DNA from: Nitrososphaerota archaeon
GTDB taxonomy: Archaea; Thermoproteota; Bathyarchaeia; Bathyarchaeales; Bathycorpusculaceae
Length of the DNA: 64,000 nt
Direction of reading: 5' to 3'
NCBI GenBank assembly: GCA_031274765.1
Contig: JAISPR010000153.1
Coordinates: 97,608 to 161,607 of the forward strand
The position numbers were made by a program, and so were the translations under genes. The notes under the pieces were generated by a model. It had not been told where the DNA came from, did not search any database, and was given only the letters and a program-made list of their open reading frames with translations. This document shows positions 8,306 to 16,886 of this stretch, piece after piece. The first letter of the stretch is position 1; every line of letters begins with the position of its first letter.

Positions 8306-9757
8306 CTAGGGGAGTTTACCCAAAAGTATTCGGACAGTTTTTCTGGGATGCCGTAATGCCCTTAGAAGCTTTTTGGTGGTAACAATACGGTTTATCTGGT
8401 TAGCTTTCATACACAACGCGGTTAACTCTTGGGCAGTAAACTGGGGGGTTTCCACAAGCGGCTCTGTTGCCGCTAAAGTGTAATCACAAAAGTTCTCACA
8501 GATATAACCTTTGGATTTTGCCTGCTCGTAGAAAGCTGTTCCATAGAGCGGCATAACAATACTAAAAATAAAGCTCTCAGCACCCAGTGTTTTGAGCTTG
8601 TAAGCGTACTGGATTGTTGCCTCAATGTCGGCTTTGGTTTCACCAATTAAACCTATGACAAAAAAGCAACCCACCTTAATGCCTACTTTTTTACAAGCTA
8701 CAATCGCATCCTCCACTTTTTTTAGGTCAAGACTCTTTTTGGCAACATTAGAAACAATGTGTTGTACACCGGATTCCGGTGCAACACGAATTTTTTTACA
8801 CCCCGCACGTTTCATCTTGCGCAATAACGTCTCACTAAGTGTGTCGGCACGGACACCATTTGGAGTGAACCATTCAAAGCGTAGACCACGTTCTACGATT
8901 AAATCACATATCTCGGCCATGCGCTTGGGATCCCAGGTCATGTTATCATCAGCAAAATCTATTTGTTTAATACCATAGGTTTTAATAACATGCTCTATCT
9001 CGTCAACCACGTTTTTGGAGCTTCGAGAACGCCAGGTTTTACCCCACATAAGAGAATGGGTACAAAAAACACAACTAAAAGGGCACCCTCGACTGGTAAT
9101 AACAATGGTGTTGGGTTTGGTGATTTCTCCGCGCAGAGGGTTTTCTTTGACTGCACTTGTATAAACTTGCATGGGTAACAAGTGGCGGGCAGGCAGGGGC
9201 AAAATATCTAGGTCTTTAATGACCTCTCGTTTGCGATTTAATATGATATTGCCGTTTTTTTTGTAACCTAACCCATCGATATTGTATAGTTCAGTTTTTT
9301 TTTGCTCCAGGGCCAAAACCAGTTCAGAAACGGTTATTTCAGGTTCGCCGACTACCACAAAATCTGCTACACTATTCTGTAGACAGTCTTCGGGTCGTGA
9401 AGATGGATGAAGACCAAACAGCACCACAGAGATGTTTTGGTCAACATTTTTTGTAATGGAGACAACTTCATAAGCAGTTTTGGACCAGCCTGAAAAGGGG
9501 ATTTCAACGATGACGACCTCAGGTTTCCAATTTCTGATGCGTTCTGCAATGGTTTTTGCACTCAAACCCACGCGGTACTTAGTTGCGTCTAGCTCCAGTA
9601 AATTCATCCAGCCTTCGGTGGGTGAGTCGATAATGGTTACTGAATGATTTTTTTCAAGCACCGCAGCAACAGAGGCCAGAACAATGGGGGGAAAAACGTT
9701 GGGTCGTCCCCATGCTTTTGGTTGTATTCGGGGTGGATTAATCAAGCAAACTCGCAT
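8306..9757 (-). CDS. B12-binding radical SAM protein
   Basis: This 483-residue enzyme has an N-terminal cobalamin-binding Rossmann-like domain (MRVCLINPPR at the start, VVLFGLHPSSRPEDCLQ with VVGEPE further on) and a radical SAM domain whose RGCPFSCVFCT motif (about residues 222-231) has the CxxxCxxC spacing that binds the 4Fe-4S cluster. The C-terminal region is basic (RALRHPRKTVRI). Members of this class methylate or otherwise modify unreactive carbons, often in lipids or natural products. The ATG at 9757 is preferred over the upstream extension because AGAAGGG lies just before it and the protein then begins at the domain. The divergent neighbour is a methyltransferase. The substrate is unknown. 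Confidence 0.85.
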   Translation of the reverse strand: MRVCLINPPRIQPKAWGRPNVFPPIVLASVAAVLEKNHSVTIIDSPTEGWMNLLELDATKYRVGLSAKTIAERIRNWKPEVVIVEIPFSGWSKTAYEVVSITKNVDQNISVVLFGLHPSSRPEDCLQNSVADFVVVGEPEITVSELVLALEQKKTELYNIDGLGYKKNGNIILNRKREVIKDLDILPLPARHLLPMQVYTSAVKENPLRGEITKPNTIVITSRGCPFSCVFCTHSLMWGKTWRSRSSKNVVDEIEHVIKTYGIKQIDFADDNMTWDPKRMAEICDLIVERGLRFEWFTPNGVRADTLSETLLRKMKRAGCKKIRVAPESGVQHIVSNVAKKSLDLKKVEDAIVACKKVGIKVGCFFVIGLIGETKADIEATIQYAYKLKTLGAESFIFSIVMPLYGTAFYEQAKSKGYICENFCDYTLAATEPLVETPQFTAQELTALCMKANQINRIVTTKKLLRALRHPRKTVRILLGKLP

Positions 9758-10130
9758 TGCAGACCCTTCTTTTAAGCAAACATACCTGCTTTGATTAATA
9801 TGTTTGCACGAAATAGACATTTATGGATATGCTCAGAGGCCAATAGTTTAATCGATGAAGAGCAACAATATCGAAAATAGTTCATAAAATGATACCTCAA
9901 GAGGTGTGTTTCTAAGTCTAGGTGCGCTTGTTTTGTTGGCCTTTTGCATTTTAGGTGGTGCTTGTGTCATTCTTTCTCTAACGGTTTATGTTCAAACATG
10001 TCCAACAACTGCTATGTCACAACAAAACTTATTGACCTGCCTGTTTTGACGAAGAGCCAAGCGTTTTTTAATTTTAAGATTTATTAGCCTACAAGCCAAA
10101 CATATACCAAACCTCCTTGGAGCCAGACAG
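9758..10130. other. Divergent intergenic region
   Basis: About 370 bp between the divergent radical SAM and methyltransferase genes; it must contain both promoters. A 47-codon frame from GTG 9906 encodes a hydrophobic stretch that could be a tiny membrane protein, but it has no good ribosome site and is not called. Confidence 0.4.
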
Positions 10131-10943
10131 TTGCAAAAAGATCCCCGATTAAAACAGAAAATTTTTGAAGCAAACATCGCTGTTCATCGAGAAGAAGCAA
10201 AATACTACGAACAGCTCCATCCGGAAGTCTATAGCAAAAAAGAACAAAAAAGAATAACAACCAAACTCAGAGAAGTCGGCCAGCTGATTGGCAACAATAA
10301 AAAAAACGCATTGGATGTTGGTGCGGGAACTGGCAACTTAACGGGTAAACTATTACAAATGGGTTACCATGTAACAGCCATAGATATTTCAGCAGAAATG
10401 TGTGCCATCCTCAAAAAAAAATATACCTCTTTTATAGGTAATAATTTAACAGTGATTAATTCACCCATCGAAGATTTGACTTTTAACCAAAACACGTTTG
10501 ATTTAATTACCAGCTACTCGGTGTTGCACCATCTGCCCGACTACACAGTCGCACTACAAACACTTACAGGCTTGCTCAAAAAAAGCGGCGTAATCTATAT
10601 CGATCATGAAGCATCACCTTTCTACTGGACAAATGAGCGTAGTATGATAGCAGCAGTAATCAAAGGCCTCTATTTGCATTCTAATCCCATAGTCAATAGC
10701 CTATACTTTCAAGTCACCGGCTTGAGGGTTCCCATGATAGACTATACTTTCTCGGATTACTGGTTCAAAAAAGAACATGCACTAAACCATCAAAACATAG
10801 AAGGTGTGTTCAAACAATCGCACTTTACATATTATAAACGGATAGATTATTACCAAAATGCAACTTGGACACCAAATCCCCTGTTTTATCCGTATCGACT
10901 GATTTGTAAACCCGAAATGAGCTATTGGATAGCCAAAAAATAA
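10131..10943 (+). CDS. Class I SAM-dependent methyltransferase
   Basis: This 270-residue protein has a Rossmann methyltransferase domain: motif I ALDVGAGTGNLTGKL near residues 61-75, motif II VTAIDISAEMCAIL, and the post-motif LITSYSVLHHLPDYTVAL followed by LLKKSGVIYIDHE. This Methyltransf_11/25 pattern methylates small molecules or lipids; the acceptor cannot be read from sequence. The C-terminal 90 residues are aromatic-rich and may form the substrate cap. The start is a TTG behind GGAG. It is divergent from the B12 radical SAM gene, and a functional link is possible but unproven. Confidence 0.82.
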   Translation: MQKDPRLKQKIFEANIAVHREEAKYYEQLHPEVYSKKEQKRITTKLREVGQLIGNNKKNALDVGAGTGNLTGKLLQMGYHVTAIDISAEMCAILKKKYTSFIGNNLTVINSPIEDLTFNQNTFDLITSYSVLHHLPDYTVALQTLTGLLKKSGVIYIDHEASPFYWTNERSMIAAVIKGLYLHSNPIVNSLYFQVTGLRVPMIDYTFSDYWFKKEHALNHQNIEGVFKQSHFTYYKRIDYYQNATWTPNPLFYPYRLICKPEMSYWIAKK

Positions 10944-11072
10944 CCAGATATGAGAACCAAACAGTAACGCATCATTGTGGAAAGGTAAACAAATTTTCAC
11001 TTAAACTCAAGGGTTTCGATAAAATTCACAAGACTACAAAACATACAACAACACATAAAGAAACATACACAA

Positions 11073-11564
11073 CCTGAATTTTTGTCAAAATTTAATATAT
11101 CCTGATTTCTCGGCGTTTCTGTACTATATATGTATATGTGTTGCTTTTAATTTGATTTTACTGATAATGTTTCAATTAAAGTGTTGGTGATGGTTGTCAC
11201 TATTTTTTACAATACGCATTTTTGTTGTAGGGTGTAATTATATCATACATTATGTGTAAAAATTATGACCTAGTTACTTACATTTGGCAGTTTGACCTAA
11301 AACAGCCAAAAATTAAATCATGCTCAAAAAATATTCGAAAAAATAAGAAAACCATTGTAAAAATAACCAAAAACGCGTAACAACCAGTAATATAAACAAT
11401 TCAAAATATTTTTTTCCCAAACTGCAGAATGTAAATAGTTATCATATAAAAAACAAGAGTTAACACACAAAAAACGAATATAATGGGACATAATAAATAA
11501 TGCGTGCTGAAAAGCGACAAATAATTTTCAGCCGTGTATATTACAACTTTGACGAGAATTCAGG
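11073..11564. repeat. Candidate 490-bp element with 29-bp inverted ends
   Basis: The left end, from 11073, and the right end, read inward from 11564, both follow CCTGAATTYTYGTCAAA and stay similar through AATATA for about 29 bp. Near the right end a hairpin GCTGAAAA/TTTTCAGC (around 11506-11532) is present. Element E1 lies inside. The first bases CCTGAATT resemble the ends of the IS at 1779-3599, but the similarity does not go further. No transposase is encoded. Confidence 0.5.
11273..11440 (-). repeat. Family E inverted-repeat element, copy E1
   Basis: About 160 bp whose ends follow TTACATTYGGCAGTTTG and its inverse. The reverse complement aligns over its length with E2 at 34636: shared blocks are AAAAAAATA, TTATATTAC, TTTTTGGTTA, TTTTTCGAATATTTTT and TTTAGGTCAAACTGCC. 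Non-coding. Confidence 0.7.
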
Positions 11565-11731
11565 ATATATGTGACCAGTTATTTGCCAAATTTTAATGTG
11601 TTATTTGTTAGTATGTGTTTAGTTCGCAGATTGTGAAGCAAACTGGTGTTGTGTCGTTATTTGATAAGTAAATGGCCCAGAAATTTAGGTTTAGTATAAA
11701 TGAGAAATTAAAGATAAATTTTGCTGAAAAC

Positions 11732-11831
11732 TAAGGTGACCTCCGAAAACCCATATTTTCCAAAAATCATCTGAGAAACCCTACAAATATGTTACTTGGT
11801 TTTCTGAAAGGGTGTTTTCGAAGGTTGCCCT
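11732..11831 (+). repeat. Family D inverted-repeat element, copy D3
   Basis: About 100 bp from GGTGACCTCCGAAAACCC to GTTTTCGAAGGTTGCCC, in the same orientation as D1, with TTTTCCAAAAATCATCTG and ACTTGGTTTTCTGAAA inside. Confidence 0.83.
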
Positions 11832-12122
11832 AAATACATACATTGATGTTGGTTATGTTTGTTTTATGTGCAGTTTTATGTGTTGATTGGAGCATAAATT
11901 TTTATTCACACTGCCAGCATAATTGTATTACATGACAAAATTGCAAGTGTAGCAGACAATATTAACATCATTAATGTTTAAACTGGCGATATTTATAAAA
12001 TCAAGTTAAAACCAGTACATTGCATGCAGGGTATAAAACAATGAGAGTTCAGGTTTTAGGGAATTAAAAACAAACCCTCTGTCGAATTTGTGTAATTTAT
12101 CCGCTAAAAAAATAGAGAGAAA

Positions 12123-12464
12123 TTATTTATGCTGAAACGCCGTTGCAATGGCTATAACCACAATGATTAGCAATATAACAATTACTGAATAGATCCAATT
12201 GATTGCAAAAACTGCCCATGCACCACCCACAGCAAGTGTAATCAAACCAAACACAACAGTACTAAAGCTACTACGCTCATACCGTTCGAGCTTATTTGTA
12301 CGCATGACACCAAGAACAATCAACCACAAACCACAAAACACAGCCACCACTGGCACAATCAGTATCCAATTGATAATCCCTATAACATAGAGTAGTATAG
12401 CAATTGTGACGGCAAGAAAAAAAATGCCGATGGTTAACAGAGTACGCTTTTGTTCAGTGCCCAT
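12123..12464 (-). CDS. Small multi-spanning membrane protein
   Basis: A 113-residue hydrophobic protein with about four predicted membrane segments (roughly residues 9-28, 32-53, 66-84 and 86-107), a short charged loop TNKLERYERSS in the middle and a basic C-terminus. It is the last gene of a five-gene minus-strand operon, 11 nt after the SPFH gene. I do not recognise a named family. Its position suggests it anchors or partners the SPFH/zinc-ribbon proteins at the membrane, comparable in place to YdjH of bacterial ydj operons, although no sequence relationship was tested. Confidence 0.7.
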   Translation of the reverse strand: MGTEQKRTLLTIGIFFLAVTIAILLYVIGIINWILIVPVVAVFCGLWLIVLGVMRTNKLERYERSSFSTVVFGLITLAVGGAWAVFAINWIYSVIVILLIIVVIAIATAFQHK

Positions 12465-12475
12465 ACTTTTGGCAC

Positions 12476-13453
12476 CTAACTGGTTTTATGTCCACATTCG
12501 GGGCAGAATTTACTGTATACGGGGATAGCTTTATTGCAGTTAGGACAAATCATCGTCTGCTGGTTTGGCGGGGTGAGATTGGTTCCACAACTAGGGCAGA
12601 ATTTACTGGTTGCGGGCACTTTTTCGCTGCATTTAGGACAGATAATTAGTGTCGCCGCAGGTGCTGCTTGTGGGACATTTTGTTGGTTCATGATTTGGGG
12701 GATAAGTACCATGCCTGCGCCCATCGCGCCTGAGCCACCGCCTTTGCCAAGGGATTCTGCTGAGCTCTTTAGGGTTTCCATGCGTAATACGTCGCCGGCT
12801 GCGGTGTTGCCAGTTTTGAGCCAAAAGAGACGTTCTCGGTATTCGGGTGTAGTGTCGATGCCTTCAAAGCGAAGATCAGTGAGTTCTACGCCGACGCGTT
12901 TGAAATAGTCAATAAGAGTATTTTTGACGATAATGGAAGTTTCGGTTAGGCGGGTGAATACGGATACAAGGTCGTAGTGACTGAGTTCGGTGATGATTTT
13001 TTCATTGAGAAAGCCGCGGAGAAAGCCGTTGACGCTGTCGGTGGTGTAGACTTTTTGTCCACCGATGACTTCGTTAACAAACAGAGTGGGTTCAGCTACT
13101 TTGAACCAGAACTGTCCATATACCTGCAGAGGTGCAAGTTCGGTGGTCTGTGCACGTGTTCCCCATTTGCCAGCAAAGATTTTAGTACTGATGAACAATA
13201 CGGTTGCTTTAAATGGTTTGTTACCGCCAAACCCGGCTATTCTTGTCAGTAAACCGGTGAATAGGGGCAGATTTAGGGTGGTTAGGGTGTGTCGACCGGC
13301 TTGGAATACGTCATAAGCCTTACCGTCACGGAAGAATACAGCAATCTCGTATTCGCGCACGATAAGTTGGGCACCCCAGGTTATGTCCTCTTTGGGGTAG
13401 CGCCAGACAATATCGTCTGCACCTGCGTTTGTCCATTCGATAACTTGCGGCAT
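12476..13453 (-). CDS. SPFH (Band 7) protein with C-terminal zinc ribbons
   Basis: This 325-residue protein has an N-terminal SPFH domain (residues about 20-230; DIVWRYPKEDITWGAQLIV, FQAGRHTLTT and VYGQFWFKV are typical of the YdjI/virion-core-like subgroup), a Gly/Ala linker (GKGGGSGAMGAGM), then two zinc ribbons of CPKC-CPSC and CPNC-CPEC type. It lacks a transmembrane segment, so membrane recruitment probably needs partners. Its ATG overlaps the stop of the upstream coiled-coil gene (TAATG), implying translational coupling. In Bacillus subtilis the similar protein YdjI is encoded with a PspA paralogue and membrane zinc-ribbon partners in membrane-stress response. That role is inferred here. 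Confidence 0.85.
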   Translation of the reverse strand: MPQVIEWTNAGADDIVWRYPKEDITWGAQLIVREYEIAVFFRDGKAYDVFQAGRHTLTTLNLPLFTGLLTRIAGFGGNKPFKATVLFISTKIFAGKWGTRAQTTELAPLQVYGQFWFKVAEPTLFVNEVIGGQKVYTTDSVNGFLRGFLNEKIITELSHYDLVSVFTRLTETSIIVKNTLIDYFKRVGVELTDLRFEGIDTTPEYRERLFWLKTGNTAAGDVLRMETLKSSAESLGKGGGSGAMGAGMVLIPQIMNQQNVPQAAPAATLIICPKCSEKVPATSKFCPSCGTNLTPPNQQTMICPNCNKAIPVYSKFCPECGHKTS

Positions 13454-13998
13454 TAGGCATGCACTCCTTTAATGACTTCTTGGCGTTTATCAAATATGTC
13501 TTCGAGCAACTCAAATTTGTCTGTTACGGTTTGGATTTTTTCTTTGAGGTTGGTGTAGTCACCGTCTAGGAGCTGACTTTTTAGTGTGTCAATTTGGTCG
13601 GTTAAGGTGTTGACACTGTCTATGAGTTGGGTGTCGTAGGCTATCATACGGTCAAGGTTTTCTTCTTTAATTTTAACTATATCAAAGAAACCAGCGTAAC
13701 CATATGATGCGTGGTTAATTTTTTCGGTTATGCGATCCATTTTTGCAACTAAACGATCAATATCGGTTAAGACATCAAGGTATCGTTTATCGGTGATTTT
13801 TTGGGCTATTGCTCTAGCAGTGTTTTTTCCTCGGGACAGTTTGAGCACAAGATGCGTGCGGAGTAACTTGTCAGACTCTCGTCGGAGTTCTTTTTCTTTG
13901 TAGCCGCGGAAACCAGGAAGCGCAGCAACTATACGCTCGGAAAGCCGCATTTGGCTTTTCGCTTGGGTATATCCATCTTTATTTTCGCTTATTTCCAC
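13453..13998 (-). CDS. Coiled-coil protein of unknown function
   Basis: A 181-residue, almost wholly helical, highly charged protein without a signal peptide or membrane segment. Heptad-like stretches run from about residue 85 to 165 (DRLVAKMDRITEKIN, IDTLKSQLLDG, KIQTVTDKFELLED). The N-terminal LPGFRGYKEKELRRESDKLL segment recalls a short basic amphipathic membrane-binding helix. It sits between the zinc-ribbon and SPFH genes and its stop overlaps the SPFH start. By place in the operon it could do the job PspA does in bacterial ydj operons, but it is shorter than PspA and homology is not established. Confidence 0.7.
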   Translation of the reverse strand: MEISENKDGYTQAKSQMRLSERIVAALPGFRGYKEKELRRESDKLLRTHLVLKLSRGKNTARAIAQKITDKRYLDVLTDIDRLVAKMDRITEKINHASYGYAGFFDIVKIKEENLDRMIAYDTQLIDSVNTLTDQIDTLKSQLLDGDYTNLKEKIQTVTDKFELLEDIFDKRQEVIKGVHA

Positions 13999-14050
13999 TT
14001 CCTCCTATGTTTTCAATGCGTTATAAAAAACGCTCGCATTTAAAGGTTGG

Positions 14051-14794
14051 CTAGAATTTACGGTTGGGAATGTCACCCCTAAGGGTCATGCCTTTTGCTC
14101 CATCAAGAATTATCTGATAAATGTTACCCTTGTACTCATATTTGATAAACCATACCGGTGCATGTAGATACACCATTTGGTTTAGTGTTATAGTGGTGGA
14201 AGCTTCTATAATACGGTCGATGTCTTGCTGGAGTAGAAAACGATGATGGGCATCAATCTGCTGACGGGCAACTGTTAACACTTGATCTCGTTCCATCTCG
14301 CTGTTTAAGAGCTTGGCGAACCCTTCGATTTTGCGAAAATCGTAGGGCACTTTGCCGGCCAAGGGAACGTCGTAGGCACGCGTGGGGAAATCTGAAGCTT
14401 GTCTTGCCAGCACAAGCCAGTTGTATTCTTTTTTGATTTCGCCTTCTTTAACTATCGGTGGGGCGATGCGTTCAAAGATACCTTTGTATTTGGTTGAGGC
14501 TTCTACGGATACTATCCAAAACGGCAAGTAGGTAAGGTTTTTTTCGGTAATTTTGGATTTTTTAGCCAAGTCCGCGGGTTTCATAAAGCCTGAACGCATC
14601 CAGTCGCGCACTAAATTCTCCATCTGTTCGAGGCTGTAGTTATTGGGAAGAACGGAATGTTCAAAGTTGAATGCTTTCCCAGTTTCTATAACAGTTGTGA
14701 AACCACAGTATTTGCAGGTCGCTATAATTTCGCCTGCTTTAAACTCTACTGGTGCACCGCAATGTGAACAGCCGATATTTTGGGCCACTGCCAT
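14051..14794 (-). CDS. Zinc-ribbon protein of SPFH operon
   Basis: A 247-residue soluble protein. The N-terminal zinc ribbon has two CxxC knuckles (CSHCGAPVEF and CKYCGF, residues 9-34), followed by an all-new domain of about 200 residues with YLPFWIVSVEASTKYKG and HAPVWFIKYEYKGNIYQIIL strands. The latter resemble the repeated WxPFW/YxPxW-type strands seen in zinc-ribbon proteins of the YdjG kind and in other membrane-linked archaeal proteins. It is the second gene of the operon, 8 nt after the flavoprotein gene and 52 nt before the coiled-coil gene. It probably acts with the SPFH protein. Biochemical function is unknown. Confidence 0.7.
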   Translation of the reverse strand: MAVAQNIGCSHCGAPVEFKAGEIIATCKYCGFTTVIETGKAFNFEHSVLPNNYSLEQMENLVRDWMRSGFMKPADLAKKSKITEKNLTYLPFWIVSVEASTKYKGIFERIAPPIVKEGEIKKEYNWLVLARQASDFPTRAYDVPLAGKVPYDFRKIEGFAKLLNSEMERDQVLTVARQQIDAHHRFLLQQDIDRIIEASTTITLNQMVYLHAPVWFIKYEYKGNIYQIILDGAKGMTLRGDIPNRKF

Positions 14795-14802
14795 TTGTGT
14801 AT

Positions 14803-16185
14803 TTACACCTTTAGTTTTTCTCGTTTGAGGATTTCTCGGGCAACAATAACGCCAGACGCGGAAGCCTGAATTAAGCCTCGGGTAACGCCGGCGCCGTCAC
14901 CGATTGTGAACATGTTTTGGATTCGGCTTTCTAAGGCGTGGTTTAGTTGCAGGTGAGATGAATAAAATTTGACTTCAACGCCGTAGAGTAGAGTCTCGGG
15001 TGATGCCACGCCAGGAACAATTTTGTCGAGGGCTTCGAGCATTTCGCGGATGTCGGTTAGATAGCGGTAGGGCAAAACAAAACTGAGATCGCCAGGGGTG
15101 GCGTTTTTGAGAGTGGGCGTGACAACGCTGTGAGCTATGCGTTCTGTTGTACTGCGTCGGCCATGGTTGAGATCGCCAAGGCGCTGGACCATGACCCCGC
15201 CGCTAAGTAAGTTACTGAGCCGCGCGATGTATTTACCGTATGCAATGGGTTCTTTGAAGGGTTCTGTGAACTGGGTACTGACTAAAACTGCAAAGTTGGT
15301 GTTAGCAGTTTTGGTTTCTGCTTGGCTACCGCCGTTGACGGTTAAGACGCCGTCGTAGGATTCGGTGGTGACTTCGCCATAGGGAGAAACACAAAAAGTA
15401 CGGACTTGATCATCAAAGGAACGAGAAAAGTAAACCAATTTTGGTTCATAGAGAATTTTGGTTAGTTTCTCCATCACAGAAGCTATCAATTCGACACGAA
15501 CACCGATATCCACGGGGTTATTGACGGTTTTTAAGCCACGGATTTGTGCTTCGGTTTGTAGCCACTCAGCACCGCTTCTGCCGGGTGCAATGATTACGTA
15601 TTTAGAAAGAATTTTTTCGCCGTTCACGGTTTCAACGCCTTGAATGGTGTTGTTTTCGGCGATTAGACCTTTTACTTCGGTTTTAGGCATAAATGTGATT
15701 TTGCTATCAAGGTATTCGCGCATACGTTTGAGGGTTTCTAGGCAACGATCAGTGCCCATGTGGCGGACTTCTTGTTTGATGAGTTTTAAACCTACTAATG
15801 ATGCTTGACGCTCGATTTCATCGACTTGTTTGCTGGCTACACCGTAGACTTCTTTGCTGGCTCCGAATTTGAGGTAGATTTCGTCACAGTATTTGACGAG
15901 TTCTTGTAGTTCTTTAGTGGAGACGTATTGGTTTAGCCATCCGCCGACTTCGGTGGATAGGGTGAGTTTGCCATCACTATATGCACCTGCGCCACCCCAA
16001 CCTGAGAGTACTGCGCAGGGTTCACAGTTAACGCATTCAAAGCCGCGTTTTGAGGGGCATTTGCGTTTGTCAATATCTGTACCTCTGTCGATAACAAGGA
16101 CATTAAGGGGTGTATGTTCGGTTAGTTCTAATGCTGAAAAGATGCCTGCGGGGCCTGCGCCCACGATGATTACGTCATATTTCAA
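14803..16185 (-). CDS. FAD-dependent dehydrogenase (COG2509-like)
   Basis: A 460-residue flavoprotein. The FAD ADP-binding motif is GAGPAGIFSALEL at residues 9-21. A cysteine-rich insertion (KCPSKRGFECVNCEPCAVLS, residues 42-61) and GGAGAYSDGKLTLS follow, which is the signature of the uncharacterised FAD-dependent dehydrogenases of COG2509, distantly related to geranylgeranyl reductases. A C-terminal TIGDGAGVTRGLIQASASG motif closes the FAD site. It is the first gene of the five-gene operon, 8 nt ahead of the zinc-ribbon gene. The substrate is unknown, and a link to membrane lipid or quinone chemistry is only a guess. Confidence 0.85.
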   Translation of the reverse strand: MKYDVIIVGAGPAGIFSALELTEHTPLNVLVIDRGTDIDKRKCPSKRGFECVNCEPCAVLSGWGGAGAYSDGKLTLSTEVGGWLNQYVSTKELQELVKYCDEIYLKFGASKEVYGVASKQVDEIERQASLVGLKLIKQEVRHMGTDRCLETLKRMREYLDSKITFMPKTEVKGLIAENNTIQGVETVNGEKILSKYVIIAPGRSGAEWLQTEAQIRGLKTVNNPVDIGVRVELIASVMEKLTKILYEPKLVYFSRSFDDQVRTFCVSPYGEVTTESYDGVLTVNGGSQAETKTANTNFAVLVSTQFTEPFKEPIAYGKYIARLSNLLSGGVMVQRLGDLNHGRRSTTERIAHSVVTPTLKNATPGDLSFVLPYRYLTDIREMLEALDKIVPGVASPETLLYGVEVKFYSSHLQLNHALESRIQNMFTIGDGAGVTRGLIQASASGVIVAREILKREKLKV

Positions 16186-16346
16186 AGACTAATATCCCTC
16201 GGGAACCCAGATGTAGATACAACAGCTCACATATAACTGTTAGCGCCTTTTGGGTCTGGTTAAACTGGGGTAGGCGGCGTGTTTTAAGGGATACATAGTT
16301 ACAAACATTTAATATCTAACAGGTTCTTTTTATCACGGGATGAGTT

Positions 16347-16808
16347 ATGGTAAAAGATAAAAGTCTTGAAGGTATGGATGACTTAATCAGTGACTTCAAT
16401 CGTTTTTACATCCTTACCCTGCTTTACAAAGGCCCTATTCACGGCTACAGCATAATTATCCAATTTAAGTGTCGAATTGGAAAAGAAATCAGCCCCAGTC
16501 TTGTTTATCCTTTCCTCCAACAGCTCGAAGAAAAAGGTTATGTTAAACATACTGCAGAATTGGTAGAAGATAAGAAACGTAAAAATTTTGAGCTGACTAA
16601 AACAGGCAAAGAGTGTTGCACAACCCTTTTTAAACGCTTCACTGAGCTGGTTTCTACGGCTATTGAATCAAGTATCTATGCGTGTGATCACTGCAACTGT
16701 AAAATCTATGAAAGCGCTTATCGTGAAACCATTGACTGTATCGAGATGACGTTTTGTTGTATACACTGTGCACAGTCATACAAGCAATCTAAAACCATCA
16801 ACATGTAA
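16347..16808 (+). CDS. PadR-family regulator with Cys-rich tail
   Basis: A 153-residue DNA-binding protein. The N-terminal PadR winged helix covers residues about 15-100 (FYILTLLYKGPIHGYSIIIQ, SPSLVYPFLQQLEEKGYVKH, KNFELTKTGKECC). The last 45 residues hold eight or more cysteines and two histidines in a CDHCNCK ... CCIHC arrangement, which looks like a metal- or redox-binding treble-clef-like module and is unusual for PadR proteins. ATTTAATATC at about 16307 sits 30-40 bp upstream as a candidate TATA box. It is divergent from the flavoprotein operon and could regulate it, by inference. Confidence 0.85.
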   Translation: MVKDKSLEGMDDLISDFNRFYILTLLYKGPIHGYSIIIQFKCRIGKEISPSLVYPFLQQLEEKGYVKHTAELVEDKKRKNFELTKTGKECCTTLFKRFTELVSTAIESSIYACDHCNCKIYESAYRETIDCIEMTFCCIHCAQSYKQSKTINM

Positions 16809-16849
16809 ACAATTTCCTAAAGTCAGGCTATGTAGCAGTTGTGTAGTCT

Positions 16850-16876
16850 GAAATTTTTTTTGTTTTATTGTTTTAG
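16850..16876 (+). terminator. T-rich terminator after the PadR gene
   Basis: Runs of T (TTTTTTTTG, TTTTATTGTTTTAG) begin about 42 nt after the PadR stop. Archaeal termination typically uses such oligo-T tracts without a hairpin. Confidence 0.45.
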
Positions 16877-16886
16877 TAAATTTATA

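Larger units (their letters stand above)
10944..12122. other. 1.2 kb AT-rich repeat-bearing spacer
   Basis: No gene is recognised. It contains a candidate 490-bp element with CCTGAATT ends (11073-11564) with element E1 inside it, and copy D3 of family D. The remainder is AT-rich sequence without a long open frame. Confidence 0.6.

Noticed and set aside
9906..10049. 47-codon frame encoding a hydrophobic segment
   Set aside because: The GTG lacks a properly spaced ribosome site and the sequence has no polar context; it may be a chance hydrophobic frame.
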